Below are positions 11,166 through 23,716 of a stretch of DNA of 64,000 nucleotides, one piece after another (within the stretch, counting starts at the first letter, position 1; every line of letters begins with the position of its first letter). Under the pieces are notes generated by a model. The model did no database searches and was not told the DNA's origin. It was given only the letters and a program-made list of their open reading frames with translations. Made by a program: the position numbers and the translations under genes. Source of the stretch: Helianthus annuus (taxonomy: Eukaryota; Streptophyta; Magnoliopsida; Asterales; Asteraceae); assembly GCF_002127325.2 (NCBI RefSeq), contig NC_035447.2, positions 23,741,780 to 23,805,779 of the forward strand, written 5' to 3'.

Positions 11166-11910
11166 GCGTCTGTTTTTGTGATATCTCATATTTTTTTTGT
11201 ATTGCATGTGTAAAGTTGTTGATGTACACTTGTGAATTATGCAAAGTACTAATTGCTGAGTTTTTTGTATTATTATAGGAGACGTCGTAAACGAGGAAAG
11301 TGGAGATGGAAGGTCGATAAGGATGATTCACGTATGAGGTCGATAAGGATGATTCACGTATGTTTGTTTGCTTGGTCGATAAGGATGATTCAGCATACAA
11401 CACAGCGAATAGTTGTAAAAGACTATGTCTTTTTTATTTTTCCTATTATGTTGCGTTTATTGTTTTCACGAAACTGGAACTTGTAATTGTATGTTTTTTT
11501 TGTTTGGCAAACATTATGGAAATTGTTATTTGTTTAATATAAAATAGGTTTACAAGTTTTGTTTATATGTATGTAGTATGTAGCTAATTACACATATGTA
11601 CCATGTTGAGTACACATGTGTACTGTTCAATTCATATCAAAGTACACATGTGTATACCGTTGAAATATGAAGGTTACGTGAATCTTAAAAATCATAATCC
11701 GAATTCTGGTGGTGAAATCTAAAAAATAAAAATGAAATAAAAGATAATGTGGATAATGAATTTAAAATAGGAAAGATGTAACTTAATTCAATTATTAAAA
11801 TAATGATTTAAATCTAATTTTTTATATAATTACAATCATACCCTTAACAACTAAAAAAGAAATCAAAGGTCCAGATCAGTTCACACATGGGATTAGGTTC
11901 ACGCTGGAAC

Positions 11911-12872
<962 letters not shown>

Positions 12873-12878
12873 ATATTT

Positions 12879-13363
12879 AGGAACCACCTTTTATTGCGAG
12901 AACTGCGAAAATCAATGTGAACACAACCATAAATACCTAAAAAATGCTTAAAAACACACAAATTATTTTTTTAATATTTTTATTGAAAAATCGATGGTTT
13001 TCGTTAAAAAAAAAATTAGATTTGAAAAAGTAGCGATTTAAACATAAAAAATATTAAAAAAATTAATTTTTTTTGTGTGGTTTTTAGATTTTTTAAGATT
13101 GTTTTAGGTTTTTTGGGAGGTTTAGTTTTTAGCATTTAGCTTGGGGGGGGGGGGGGGGTTCGGTTTAGATTTTTTTTTTTTTGGTGGGGGGGGGGGGGGT
13201 TAGCTTTTAACATTTAGCTGGGGGTGGGGGGAGGTTAGGTTTTTTTTTGGGTTGTGGGGGGGGGGGTTAGCTTTTTTTAGGTTTTTGGTGGTGTAGTGGG
13301 TTTATTTTGTTGTGTTCACATTGGTTCTCGTGGTTATCGCAATAAAGGTGGTTCTCGCATGAA

Positions 13364-13367
<4 letters not shown>
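12879..13367. mobile_element. Element K: fold-back element, 'gcgagaacc' family, G-rich core
   Basis: The inverted arms begin GGAACCACCTTTTATTGCGA and end with the complement before (TA)n. The core has several runs of ten or more Gs. It abuts J with only a vestigial TA-like joint, so the left end is slightly uncertain. Confidence 0.75.
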
Positions 13368-13397
<30 letters not shown>

Positions 13398-13401
<4 letters not shown>

Positions 13402-13903
13402 AGGGGCTCATGCGAGAACTCCATTTATTGCGAGAACCGCGAGAACCAATGTGAACACAACCTAAAATAGCTAAAAAAACCTAAAAAAACGTAACCCCCC
13501 CCCCCCCAAAAAAAAACCTAACCCCCCCAAGCTAAATGCTAAAAACTAAAACCCCCAAAAAACCTAACCCCCCCCCCCCCACAAAAAAAAAACTTAAACC
13601 CTCCTTACCCACCCCCCAAAAACCTAAACCCCCCACCCCCAAAGCTAAAATGCTAAAAACTAAACCCCCAAAAAACCTAAAAAATCTAAAAAATCTAAAT
13701 ATTTTTTATGCCCAAATCGCTACTTTTTAGTGGCCAAAAAAATTTTTTTTTTTTAATTTTGTTTTTTTTTTGCTTCGAAAAGTAGCGATTTTTATATAAA
13801 AAATATTAAAAAAAAATTTGTGTGATTTTTAGCTATTTTTTGGCATTTTTGGTTGTGTTTACATTGGTTCTCGCAATAAGAGGTGGTTCTCGCATGATCT
13901 TCT

Positions 13904-13907
<4 letters not shown>
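13398..13907. mobile_element. Element L: fold-back element, 'gcgagaacc' family, C-rich core
   Basis: Same family as G and K, inserted the other way round: AGGGAGGGGCTCATGCGAGA on the left, the inverted copy on the right, TA tracts on both sides. The core carries C-runs on this strand. The frame at 13536-13730 is an artefact of these runs. Confidence 0.8.
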
Positions 13908-13957
<50 letters not shown>

Positions 13958-13961
<4 letters not shown>

Positions 13962-14352
13962 GAAGATTCAAATGAAAACCACTAGTTATTGTGAAAACTT
14001 GAAAACTAATTAAAAAAAGCCAAAAAAACATACAATTTTTTTTTTAATTTTTTTTTGCAATCCAAATTTCGCAGGTTTTTTAATATAAAAAAAAATTTTC
14101 AAAAAAAAAAAAATTTTTTTGTGTAGTGCACATGTGTAATACTGCACATATGTATGTGTACTACACATGTGTATTATTACACATGTGCACTACACAAATT
14201 TTTTTTTTTTTTGAAAAAAAGTTTTTTTTATATATAAAAACTAGCGATTTTTATAAAAAATTGAAAAAAATTTTTTTTTTTGTGTGTGTTTTAGGCTTTT
14301 TTTAGTTAGTTTTCGAGTTTTCACAATAAAAGTGGTTTTCATTTGAACCATC

Positions 14353-14356
<4 letters not shown>
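13958..14356. mobile_element. Element M: 399-bp almost fully palindromic element
   Basis: The left arm (AGTGGAAGATTCAAATGAAA) and right arm are near-perfect inverted copies along their whole length. The hairpin tip region (14130-14180) holds several CACATGTG/ACATATGT palindromes. TA tracts flank both ends. It is non-coding, and a transcript would fold into a long double-stranded RNA. Confidence 0.85.
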
Positions 14357-14400
<44 letters not shown>

Positions 14401-14404
<4 letters not shown>

Positions 14405-14943
14405 GAAGGTTCAAATGAGAAGAATTTTTTTGTAACAAGAAAAAAGAAGAAATTTCAACTAATAAGAATCCTTCATTTTATTTCATTCAATATTTGCATT
14501 TAATTTTACTATAAGGGTATATTGGTAAACTTACATAAATCATTTATTTATATTCTTCTCCTTTAATAACTAACTAAATTAAATTTATAACTCCATTTTA
14601 AAATATATACCTTTTAAAAATTAAAAAAACAACTTAATTTAAAGTGTAGAATAAATTAGTAGCTGCGTAGGATAAATTACGAGTTGTGTAGGATATATTT
14701 CGAGGTGTGTAGAATAAATTTCGATTGTGTAGAATAAAATTCTATAATGTGTAGGGTATATGTAGGAAAATTTTGATATGTGTAGGTTTTTTAGATTATA
14801 TGTGGGATAATTAATGATTAGTTGACTAATTAATTAAAGAGAGAAAAATTAATGATATTAGTTATAAATGAAATAGTATTTTGCTAATATGCCCTTTCTT
14901 CTTTTTTCTTCTTAAATTAAATTTCTTCTCAAATGAACCTTCA

Positions 14944-14946
<3 letters not shown>
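14401..14946. mobile_element. Element N: 546-bp TIR element
   Basis: The left end AGTGGAAGGTTCAAATGAGA and the right end (rc AGGTGAAGGTTCATTTGAGA) are inverted copies between TA tracts. Its first 20 bp are nearly those of element M, but the interiors are unrelated (here with repeated GTGTAGGATAAATT-like words at 14645-14780). Confidence 0.8.
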
Positions 14947-14984
<38 letters not shown>

Positions 14985-14987
<3 letters not shown>

Positions 14988-15036
14988 CTAACTATAATGA
15001 GAAAACTCAGTCCAGTTGACTAAACCCTGAAAACTC
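14985..15036 (+). repeat. Left terminal inverted repeat of element O
   Basis: It begins AGGCTAACTATAATGAGAAA directly after (TA)n and is the inverted partner of 31097-31148. The block GTTGACTAAACCCTGAAAAC starts at the same distance (30 bp) from each end. Confidence 0.85.
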
Positions 15037-15388
15037 TAATATGTGGCTAGGATTGATCCACGTTTAATTTGTTGTTTGAAGAAGGAGGGGCATGATAGTA
15101 ATTTTGCATGTTTCACTTTTGACATCTATAGATGGCGATGGTGATGTCTGCACACGCAGACTTCTCTCCTTGTATCAAACCTTCATCTTGTCATGCTTTT
15201 AATAAATGCTTGTACTTGGAGACTTTCTTCTTCTCTCCTTTCTTAATATCACAACCTTCCAATATCATAAAGAATGTGTTAAAGAGAATCCTTTCTTCTC
15301 ATCAGTTTCTTTCTCTTCATTTATTCACACCATAGAGAATGTGTTAAAGAGAATCCTTACTCACCATTGAAGAGACTTTGCATTTAAC

Positions 15389-15874
15389 ATGGCTGATCTG
15401 AACAACCAACAACATCTAACTGTTGCTGGCGGTACGGAGGTAGCCAACCTCAATGATGATCCCGGTTCACCATTAAATGTTGTCCCACATAATCTTTCAC
15501 TTCATTTTGCATTTAATGAAGATGAAGATGCTTTGGTTGAGGGTAGAGTTTCTCTAGATCCTGAACCTATTTCTTCAGAGATTACACGTGAGTGATTTTT
15601 TTTTCTGTTTCATTAAATGTACAACTTTAAATGCTTGTGTAGATATTCGTTCGATTCATGTTGGTTCCTTTATTTTTTCTGTTGTGTAAAATAAGGATTT
15701 ATTTGTTTAGTTGTACATTGGATTGTTGTTGCTTATTTTTTTTTTTTATGTGTAGCCTCAATTCTGAATCAAAATGGACTAGATGATGATGAAGATGGTG
15801 TTCAAGATTGTACTTTTACTCAGTTGTTATCAACAGGTCATTGTTTTTATCTATAGTTTAATTGTTGTTTGTAG

Positions 15875-15945
<71 letters not shown>

Positions 15946-18900
15946 ACAGATGATGTTTTGGGTAGTTTGGTTGAAAATGTGGTATTTTTTTTCCAAGGCA
16001 AAAAACAAGTGTAACCATTTTTTTTAAGAAACAAGCTTTTAGAAAACATGTCGTTAGACTTGTATTAAGTTTTTATATTTTTTTGGAAACAAAGGTATTG
16101 AACTTGGTACTATGGTTAGGTTATATATCATAGTATGTATTGAAAAGGTGACACTATCGCATACCATAATAATAATTTAGTAAGGATACGTTAACAAAGT
16201 ATGACATATGGTCACCATTAAAAAAATGCAATAGCATCTACACTTTTTGGCGTCATCAATAAAATGTACTTCCACGTTTTATTTGATTTTTTTTTGGAAA
16301 AGGTATTAATGTTGTATTTTTGGAAACTATAGTATCAGTTTGTTATGTTTTCATGTTACAAGTAAATTTGTGTTTTAACCTATACGTGTTATGATTTATT
16401 TAATCAATACACTTTTTCTAGGTGTTCATGCGGACGAGGAATTTTATGTTCACCACACACCCAATGGGACTAGAATGTGGTGTCCTAATGTTCCTATTGT
16501 TTTAAAGCCTGTTGTTGGTTCTGTTTATGAAACGTGGAAGGATGTGTTCAGTATGTACAAGGATTATGCTGTGTATTCTGGGTTTTCTATTCGTAAGGGG
16601 CAAACCAAGAGATGGAAGGGGGTTGTCACTCACCAGTACATAAGGTGTACTAAATATTCAAAACCACGGATTAAGCGTAAAACTGATACTTTGGAGCATT
16701 CAAGCTTGACTATTAGGCAAAGTAATTTCACAGTGACAGATTGCAAGGCTAGTATACTGGTTAAGTTTTGTGAGGGCAACTCTACGTGCACAGTGGTAGG
16801 GTTCAATGAGCACCATAATCATCCGTTTGTTGAGCGTTTCAATCGTGACCTAAGTAGGACTTCAAGGAAACTACCATTTGCATCCAAATAGTTTATCCAT
16901 AACATGAATTTGAACAGAATTGGTCCGATTGTTTCTCACAGAGTTTTAGTGTCCCTGATGGGTGGACATCACAATGTACGTGGCACGCCAACTGATTTTA
17001 AGAACTGGAGCCAGTCGGTTAGGCTTTATATTGGCGATCGTGATGCGCAACTTGTTATAGATCGTCTCAAAGAAAGATCCGAGAGCTTACCAGACTTTTA
17101 CTATGAGTTTGTTGTTGAGAAGGGCAATTGAGATCGATTTTTTGGGCAGACGAAATATCCAAGATAAACTACGAGGTGTTTGGGGATGTGTTAGCTTTTG
17201 ATGCGACTTATCACACTAACAAGTAAGGTTTTTGATAGTTGCACTTTTTTTCCCTTTAACATATTATTTAACTTTTTTTTTTCTTTGTTGCACAGGTACA
17301 ACATGATTTTTGTTCCTTTCACAGGCGTTGATAATCATAAACAATGTGTGACATTCGGTGCTGGCTTGTTATTCAACGAAACCACTGAGTCTTACAAGTG
17401 GTTACTTGAATCATTTCTGAAGGCACACAAGAAGCAACCAAAGCTAGTTCTGACGGACCAGGATCCTTCAATGAAAGCTGCCATTTCAGAGGTTTTCACA
17501 GACTCTCGGCACCGCCTTTGCATGTGGCATATTATGAAGAAACTTCCCACCAAGGTTTTATTAATTTATGAATCTATTTTGAGAAGTTTTTTTTTTTTTT
17601 TTGTTTCATTTATTTTAACAGTTTTTGTGTTTTCATTTGTATAGATTGCTGGAGACTTGTTACAAAACTCTGAGCTAAGAGCATTGATGCATCGTTTGGT
17701 GTGGAGTATTCACATGAAGCCATCTACATTTGAGACGCGGTGGCAACTTTTGATGGAGGAATATGGGTTACAAGATCACGACTGGTTGAAGGACATGTAC
17801 TCAATTAGGGACCAATGGGTACCTGCCTACTTCCGTGACATCCCAATGTGTTGTTTGATGAAGACTACATCAAGATGTGAAAGCTCTAACTCAAGCTTCA
17901 AGGTCAACTCTTCTAGCGCTAACACACTAGTTCAGTTCATGCTATGTTACGAGACTAGGATAGACAATCAGCGTTACAGGCAACGCGTTGCAGAGTTTAA
18001 AACTTCATCTAGTGTATTCATGGACAGTACTGGCCTAGCTATTGAGAAGCATGCTTTTGAGTTGTATACACATGCAATTTCTACGGAAGTAAGAAAAGAG
18101 ATATACAAGGGGAAGCTGTTTTGTTACATTGTAAACACGGAGGATTGTGATGAAGGTTGTGTTTACTATGTGAATCAATTGGACAAACGTAACAATGCAA
18201 CCAACACATTTACGGTAATTTTGATGTATCCTTATAGTTGCATTTTTTGTTTTAAGTTATTCATTATGCTTTTTTTCATAGAAGCTTAATTATGTGTTTT
18301 GGTGTTTTTATAGGTTATACTTGAGTTGAGTAACCAGTCGGTATCCTGTTCATGCAACAACTTCATCCGTATTGGATATTTGTGTAGGCACATTTTTTGT
18401 GTTTACCGGGTAAACAATATTGAAAGAATCCCGGCCCAGTATGTTGTTAAGCGTTGGTCTAGGGACGTGCTTCCTAAAAGTTTATTTTCTATTGAGAGTC
18501 GATATGGCGTTGACACTCGTCCACAAGCTGCTGCGAGAAGTCAGATCCTTGAGATCGTAACTGAATGTGTGGACGCATTAAGAAGCGATGTTGGAGGACT
18601 TTCCTCTTTCGCTGAGCAGATAAAGGAACTGAAATGCAAGTTACTAAATGGAGGACCAGTTGATGACGAAGCCAACAATGATAACTATGCTGCTGTTGAA
18701 GAATTGCTTGGTGTTTCTTTAGATGGGGACGTAACTCTCGACAACCCAGACGGGATCAGGAACAAAGGACGCGGCAAACGCCGGCGATTGTCTAGAGCAC
18801 CTCAGGATGGAACGAGCAACTCTGCTGTCAAACCTCCCAAAACACCCAGGCTTTGCCGAACCTGTATGAAGTACGTGACTGGGCATGATTCAAGAAATTG

Positions 18901-18988
18901 CAAGAAAAAGAAGAACAAGAATAAGAATAAATCGGGTAACGAGGACGAGGACGAAGACTCAAGCTCTGCGAGCCAGGAGTCCACTTGA
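15389..18988 (+). pseudogene. MULE/FAR1-type transposase, six exons, broken by one stop and one frameshift
   Basis: Exons by GT-AG signals: 15389-15587, 15756-15836, 16422-17222, 17296-17554, 17645-18214 and 18314-18988; intron phases agree, giving about 860 aa. Visible parts in order: an acidic N-terminus; a FAR1-like zinc-binding region (ending in CTVVGFNEHHNHP); the MULE catalytic core with FDATYHTN (first Asp) and VLTDQDPSMKAA (second Asp) followed by RHRLCMWH, and a third acidic residue probably in FETRWQLLMEEYGL or SRCESSNS; a SWIM finger (CSCNNFIRIGYLCRH); a basic tail; and a C-terminal CX2CX6HX4C knuckle (CRTCMKYVTGHDSRNC) with K/N/E/D-rich end. Defects: in-frame TAG at 16889-16891 and a one-base frameshift near 17128, just before the first catalytic Asp. 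Function in family: DNA cleavage and strand transfer at the TIRs. Confidence 0.85.
15877..15944 (+). repeat. (ATT)n microsatellite in transposase intron 2
   Basis: About 22 ATT units lie in the intron between the second and third exons. Confidence 0.95.
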
Positions 18989-19761
18989 GTTGGTATTTTT
19001 ATGTTGATGTGTGTGATGTGCGTGTTTTGAAAACTTTTATGACGCCAGCTTTTTGGTCTCCATTTTAGTGGAGCGCAAGTAAACTTTGATCACCCCTTTT
19101 GGACATGCACATGTTTGCATGTGTAGATTATCTGAAAGTCAATGCACATGCATATGTTTGCATGTTAGGATGTATGTGGTTTTGGTATGTCGTATGGTTT
19201 TAAGTTTAATGACTATGTTTTAACTGATCAGTTGCATTATGAAATGATATCCCTAATGTTTTGTGTTAGAAGTAAGTTGCATTGTTTGTTGAGATTAAGA
19301 AATGGGTGGTACTTAGTTGGATTTATCTTTTGTTAGTATGCTAATGATATTTTCGTTAGTATGTACCTGTTTATGCTATGTATTTTTTAGTTTTTTTTTA
19401 CTATGTTACATTTTTTTTACCATGAGTATTTTTGTAGATTCTTTGCTGTGTTTGAATCTGAGATTTTTCAATCTTATGGATTTTTTTTTATACCATGTTA
19501 CATATTTTGGTCGTTACATCCATTTTATGTATATAATTAGCTAGAAAATGTCCCTTTTCGTTACAAAAGCCAGTAACAAAAAAAAAAAAGATGTATCTTT
19601 TTGTTACTTTTTCCCTTTTTTACCTGGCGATGCATTTAATTTGTCATTTACTTTCATATCTAATCACCACCATCCTTTTTCATTATACATAAGTTTCAGC
19701 ACCCCCCAATGTGTATATCCCCAAAGCATTGTTACCTACTTATCACACACAAAGCATAACA
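18989..19761. other. Gene-free spacer in element O
   Basis: This is T-rich sequence downstream of the transposase, containing its 3' UTR and the promoter/leader of the next gene. CACATG/GCATGT words recur at 19100-19165. I see no gene here. Confidence 0.6.
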
Positions 19762-20274
19762 ATGCACAAGAGGCCATGTTTGGTTTCCAAAGTTCCGGAT
19801 GTTGAGGCGATCGATCTCAAGCCTGAAAAAAATGAGTTCATTAATGTTGGCAAGAGACTTCGAAAGTATGCATCGCATCCAGTCGGCGTTGGCGATATTC
19901 CTGAAACAACCCCTCTACCCGCTATGCCCATACGTACGCTTAGGGAGATTTTTACCAGTGATGGGCACCCCCGCGGGAAGAGAACTAGTTTTCCGACCCC
20001 CAAGGTTGAACCCGATGTGAAGCCTACGGCGCGAGCAATACCGAAAAACGAGCCTACTGTTAGCGCTACAGTCAAGATGGAGCCAAGAGTAGTGCCCAAG
20101 GGTGAGCCTACAACATTCCCAAAAAAAAGAGATGTTGAAGACCCCACAACCAGCGATTGGGTTGATGATGTCTCATGGATGAGTGAAATTGAGTGGGATT
20201 CATATTTCCCAATAAACATATCAGTTTCCCCTGTGCCAGCAAACCCTTGCAAGTGCAAAAAATGGTTCACATGA
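19762..20274 (+). CDS. Element-O accessory protein 1 (170 aa, hypothetical)
   Basis: I do not recognise a named family. The ATG follows a C/A-rich leader. Residues about 30-36 are basic (GKRLRKY). The middle (about 75-130) has four spaced Lys-x-Glu-Pro units (PKVEP, PKNEP, VKMEP, PKGEP), of which VKME fits the SUMO-attachment consensus. The C-terminal part is acidic and aromatic (EIEWDSYFPINISVSPV) and ends with a Cys/Lys-rich tail (CKCKKW). The minus-strand gene at 21869-22427 shares the basic KRLR block and the acidic-aromatic block, so the two look like diverged duplicates. A role as transposase cofactor is only a guess from position. No stop or frameshift is present. Confidence 0.55.
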   Translation: MHKRPCLVSKVPDVEAIDLKPEKNEFINVGKRLRKYASHPVGVGDIPETTPLPAMPIRTLREIFTSDGHPRGKRTSFPTPKVEPDVKPTARAIPKNEPTVSATVKMEPRVVPKGEPTTFPKKRDVEDPTTSDWVDDVSWMSEIEWDSYFPINISVSPVPANPCKCKKWFT

Positions 20275-20785
20275 ACAAGCTCAAGTAGAAATTAGGTGTT
20301 GTTGGTGTGTTTTATTAATTATGTTGTTTTTTAAGATGTATGTATGTTTTTAGGTTAATTAGAAATTAGGTGTAGTATCAGGTTATCAACATTATGTAAG
20401 GAGTAATTTATGTGTCTAATGTTTTTGTAATCTTTTGTGGTGTAATATGTAATGGAAAAAAAAAACTATCTACTTTGTGTGTTGTTACTTTATTTCTTGG
20501 GATGTATTATTATTTTTTGTATTATGTTTTTGGTTTATTCAAGTAGATATGTGGTAAACTTTTTCATAGGGGGGGGGGGTAAGCCCCATTTGTTAAAAAA
20601 AGTAATGGAAAGTTAAAAAAATAGGAAGTACATGGACGTGGGTAATGACAAAAGGATATATTTTACCATGGGACCCACAAATGGTTGGTTCATATCTTTA
20701 TATTAGATCCATCATTTCAACTACAAGCTTCCAAATATCTCCATCTCCAACTACCCAAACTATATTCATCTATCTCTCAAAAAAG

Positions 20786-21166
20786 ATGAAAAGGTGTTCA
20801 TGTGGGAGGATTGCTGTTATTCGGACATCATGGACCGACGATAACCCAGGAAGAAGGTTCTATTCATGTCCATTTAAGGTAAAAGATTCAAACCCTGGTT
20901 TTATTAAGTAAACGTGTGTTCTAATCGTGTTTTTTGCCCTTTTTTTAATGTAGCCTAGCAACTGCCCTTTCATTGGTTGGGTCGACCCACCGATGTGCTT
21001 ACGGTCAACTAGGATCATACCAGGTCTTTTGAGGAACATCAACAACCTGCAAGCTGAACTGTTTACCCGCGAACAAGAAACTCGGAAGAAGAATAGGGTT
21101 ATATGGTTACTGATATTAGCGTTAGTGTTTGGCAGCTTACTTGTTAGCATTGTTTGTTATGATTAA
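20786..21166 (+). CDS. GRF-type zinc-finger protein with C-terminal membrane segment (101 aa)
   Basis: Two exons (20786-20878 and 20954-21166, phase 0) join into a small complete protein. The N-terminal GRF finger is clear: CSCG, then TSWTDDNPGRRFYSCP, then CPFIGWVDPPMC, giving the Cys ligands and the GRRF signature. It is followed by a short coiled-coil-like stretch (LRNINNLQAELFTREQETRKK) and a hydrophobic segment (VIWLLILALVFGSLLVSIV) near the C-terminus. In other proteins GRF fingers bind single-stranded nucleic acid (for example in topoisomerase III and APE2). Small plant GRF proteins with a tail anchor are common. Here the gene sits inside element O between the accessory genes, so it may be captured or a genuine element gene. 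It is intact. Confidence 0.75.
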
Positions 21167-21868
21167 GAATTAGTTAGTACTTAGTTGGATTATGCTTATT
21201 AGTATGTTTAATGACATTTTCTAGTATGTACTTGGTGATGTTTGGTTGAATCTGAGATTTTTCTATGTTATGGGGTTTTGGGTTTTGTTTTTACCATATT
21301 ACATTTTTTTCCCACTAAGATTTTATGTAGACTTTTGATGTTTTGAATCTGAGAATTTTTTATGTTATGTTTTTTTGGTTCTTGTCTTTACCATGTTACA
21401 TTTTTTTTTTGCCTATGATTTTTGTACATTTTTGGTGTATCCGAGATACATTTTTTTCAGCGAGATTTTTTTGTACATTTTTTGTTATATGTGTGTTTGA
21501 TCATGTGCCTTTGAACCTTCCTTGAGTATTTTTTTTTCCCCAACAACATTGTATGTTTTTTTAGATTTGATCACGTGTCTCCTTTTTATTTATTTATTTT
21601 TTTTCCCTAAAGTGTGTAACCTATGTATGCCCTTTTTTTTTAAGATATCATTTTTTTTAAATCATATAATAATGACACGAATTATTGAATAAGATACACT
21701 GGAAAAAACATAGATTTATCTCAATAGTTGAGTACATAATAACTTCAACACTAGATATGGTAAACAACATAGGATAAGTAAAGTAGCCCCTATATTGCAT
21801 GAGAGAGGGAAAATTGGGGCACATTTTTTTTCACACCGATAATAGCAACTTGATGTAAACACCACTAT
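21167..21868. other. Gene-free spacer between convergent genes
   Basis: T-rich sequence with duplicated words (TTTGAATCTGAGATTTTT..., TTTTTACCATGTTACATTTTT), also found at 19380-19500. The spacer downstream of the transposase and this one therefore share a duplicated segment. No gene is visible. Confidence 0.6.
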
Positions 21869-22427
21869 TTAGTCAAGAAACGATCTTGGTGTGCCATACT
21901 CAATTTCAGTGCTAAGTGGTTCTGGGCTAAGCTCACTCTCCCACGGGTTGTGGTTGGCCCACGAGATAAGGGTGTTTTGAGAGTAACAAGAGTAATCATC
22001 ATCTATAGGATCATCTTCAGGATCATCGATAGTTTTTTGATCAACTGCCGGGGAGGTCTCCTGGGTGCCGTTGACTGGTTTTGCTTGGTCTTCGAGCACC
22101 ACAGATGAAGTTTTTTTGACGGGGGTAACTTGTGTGTTGAAGTAAAATGATCCCCAGTCAACATCCAAAAGTTCATCATCTAGCGACATCTCATCATGTG
22201 TTGTTGCTTCAGCTTTAGTGTTAGTAAGGAGATCACTTATAAGTTTAGCATCGATATCCAGATTTTCTTCAACAGTGGGCGGCATTGACGGAATGCAAGG
22301 GGGTTTTTGTGATTTGAGAACACTCTGGGTTGCAATCCGATTTTGGAGTTTGGAGTTCGAATGAAAGAGTTCTCCGTAATCGTTTGGTAACCCGTTTTGA
22401 GTTCGCCGGTGATGATGGACTAGACAT
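21869..22427 (-). pseudogene. Element-O accessory protein 2, one apparent frameshift
   Basis: The downstream part is an open frame of 138 codons from 22285. A second, better start lies at 22427 in another frame: it opens MSSPSSPANSKRVTKRLRR and runs to about 22300. The two frames overlap at an A/C homopolymer (near 22300), so a one-base slip there probably split a protein of about 185 aa. The protein has a basic KRLRR block, an acidic middle (DDELLDVDWGSFYF; DDPEDDPIDDD) and a Pro/Glu-rich end. The basic block and the DVDWGSFYFN block parallel the plus-strand protein at 19762-20274. Function unknown. Confidence 0.45.
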
Positions 22428-23716
22428 AGTAAGGTGTTTTTTTTAGTTCTTTTTTATGGTGAACAAGTGATGAAACTAAATTTTACATTTCACCTTATTT
22501 TTATAGACAATCAAATGATGTTAGGTGGAAAAATTAATTATATTGTTTACATCAGTTTACATCAACATTAAATGTACTACACTGAGCAACATAGGAGATA
22601 ATTATTTTTTTGATTTAAGGAGTTACAATTTTCTTTAAAGATTTGGACTTTTGATTTTTGCATCGTTTTTTGTTTACCCAAATGCGACAGGTGTATATAT
22701 ATATTTTATATTTTTATTATTACACGCAAAGAGTCAATTTGGAATTTATTAGATGTGTGTACTGTAGTTACGAAATCATGACAGAGATACATTAACAATG
22801 AATATACTTAGAGATAGAAGTAGTGATTTATTCCTTTTTTTAATTGGACATAAGATAGAGCTAGAAGTACACATATTTTTTCCTTTTTATTATTTATGCC
22901 TTTTCATTGGTGTAAACATTAATAAGTGATAAGTTTCCTTTTTGTCCAATTTAGATTCCCCATATTGGGGCAATTAATGAGACTGTACTTTTATATATTT
23001 CTTGGATATAGTGTTCGATATGTATGTTCTTATGCAGATTAGTCACTTCCAAGTTGGCACAACTACTTTGTAAGACTTCACTTTTTTTTTCTTTATAAAA
23101 ATACTATAATAGTATTTCAATTGAGTTAACATATAAGTTCAACGTTTCCCATAAGTACAATCTGAGAACTATCATGGCTTTTTGTCCATCTTAGATTCCC
23201 CATAACAACTACTTCATATATATTATTATAATAATGGGTACTATCATATATTTCTTGTATATGGTTTGGGGTACATGCGTGTACTTTTTTTTTGCAGATT
23301 TGACAATTCAAAGCTGGCATTTATGAAAATATATTATAATGAGTAGTTAGGTTTTGCATAGCAGGTAACTCGCCCCTCAATTTAATATATATTGTTACAT
23401 TTTTTTTGGTACTGTTTGTTTGTACAAAGAAAGGTATTTTTTTGTAACAAAGCAATTCTGTAATGATAGTTATGGCCGCTTGACTAACGCTAATTATTAT
23501 AGCAAAGAACACACATATTGATAGTTATGGTCGCTTGTCAAACTTTCCAGTAGTTTACTTATGCTTCACCAAAATGTTTAAGATGTCCGGATCAACGACA
23601 GACATTAATAGTTAGATACATATAGGCAACTGACAAAGTACGAGTTTAAATTGTTTAAGTTGTACACCATAGTCCCATCCACACAAAAACATAACATTAC
23701 CATACGGAGCAGCAAC
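22428..23716. other. Gene-free stretch in element O
   Basis: AT-rich sequence with local duplications: GATTAGTCACTTCCAAGTTGG-like and CCATCTTAGATTCCCCATA-like segments occur twice (near 22950-23060 and 23180-23320), as does ATAGTTATGGCCGCTTG (near 23470 and 23520). It holds the 3' flank of the Ulp1-like gene. Short frames here have no support. Confidence 0.6.

Noticed and set aside
10963..11403. 146-codon minus-strand frame with NTHVYNALK repeats
   Set aside because: It follows the ACACATGTGT tandem repeat of element I; no start context or domain.
13536..13730. Pro/Lys-rich frame
   Set aside because: Produced by C-runs and A-runs in the core of fold-back element L.
19743..20270. 175-codon minus-strand frame
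   Set aside because: Antisense shadow of the accessory gene at 19762-20274, which has the better start, leader and composition.
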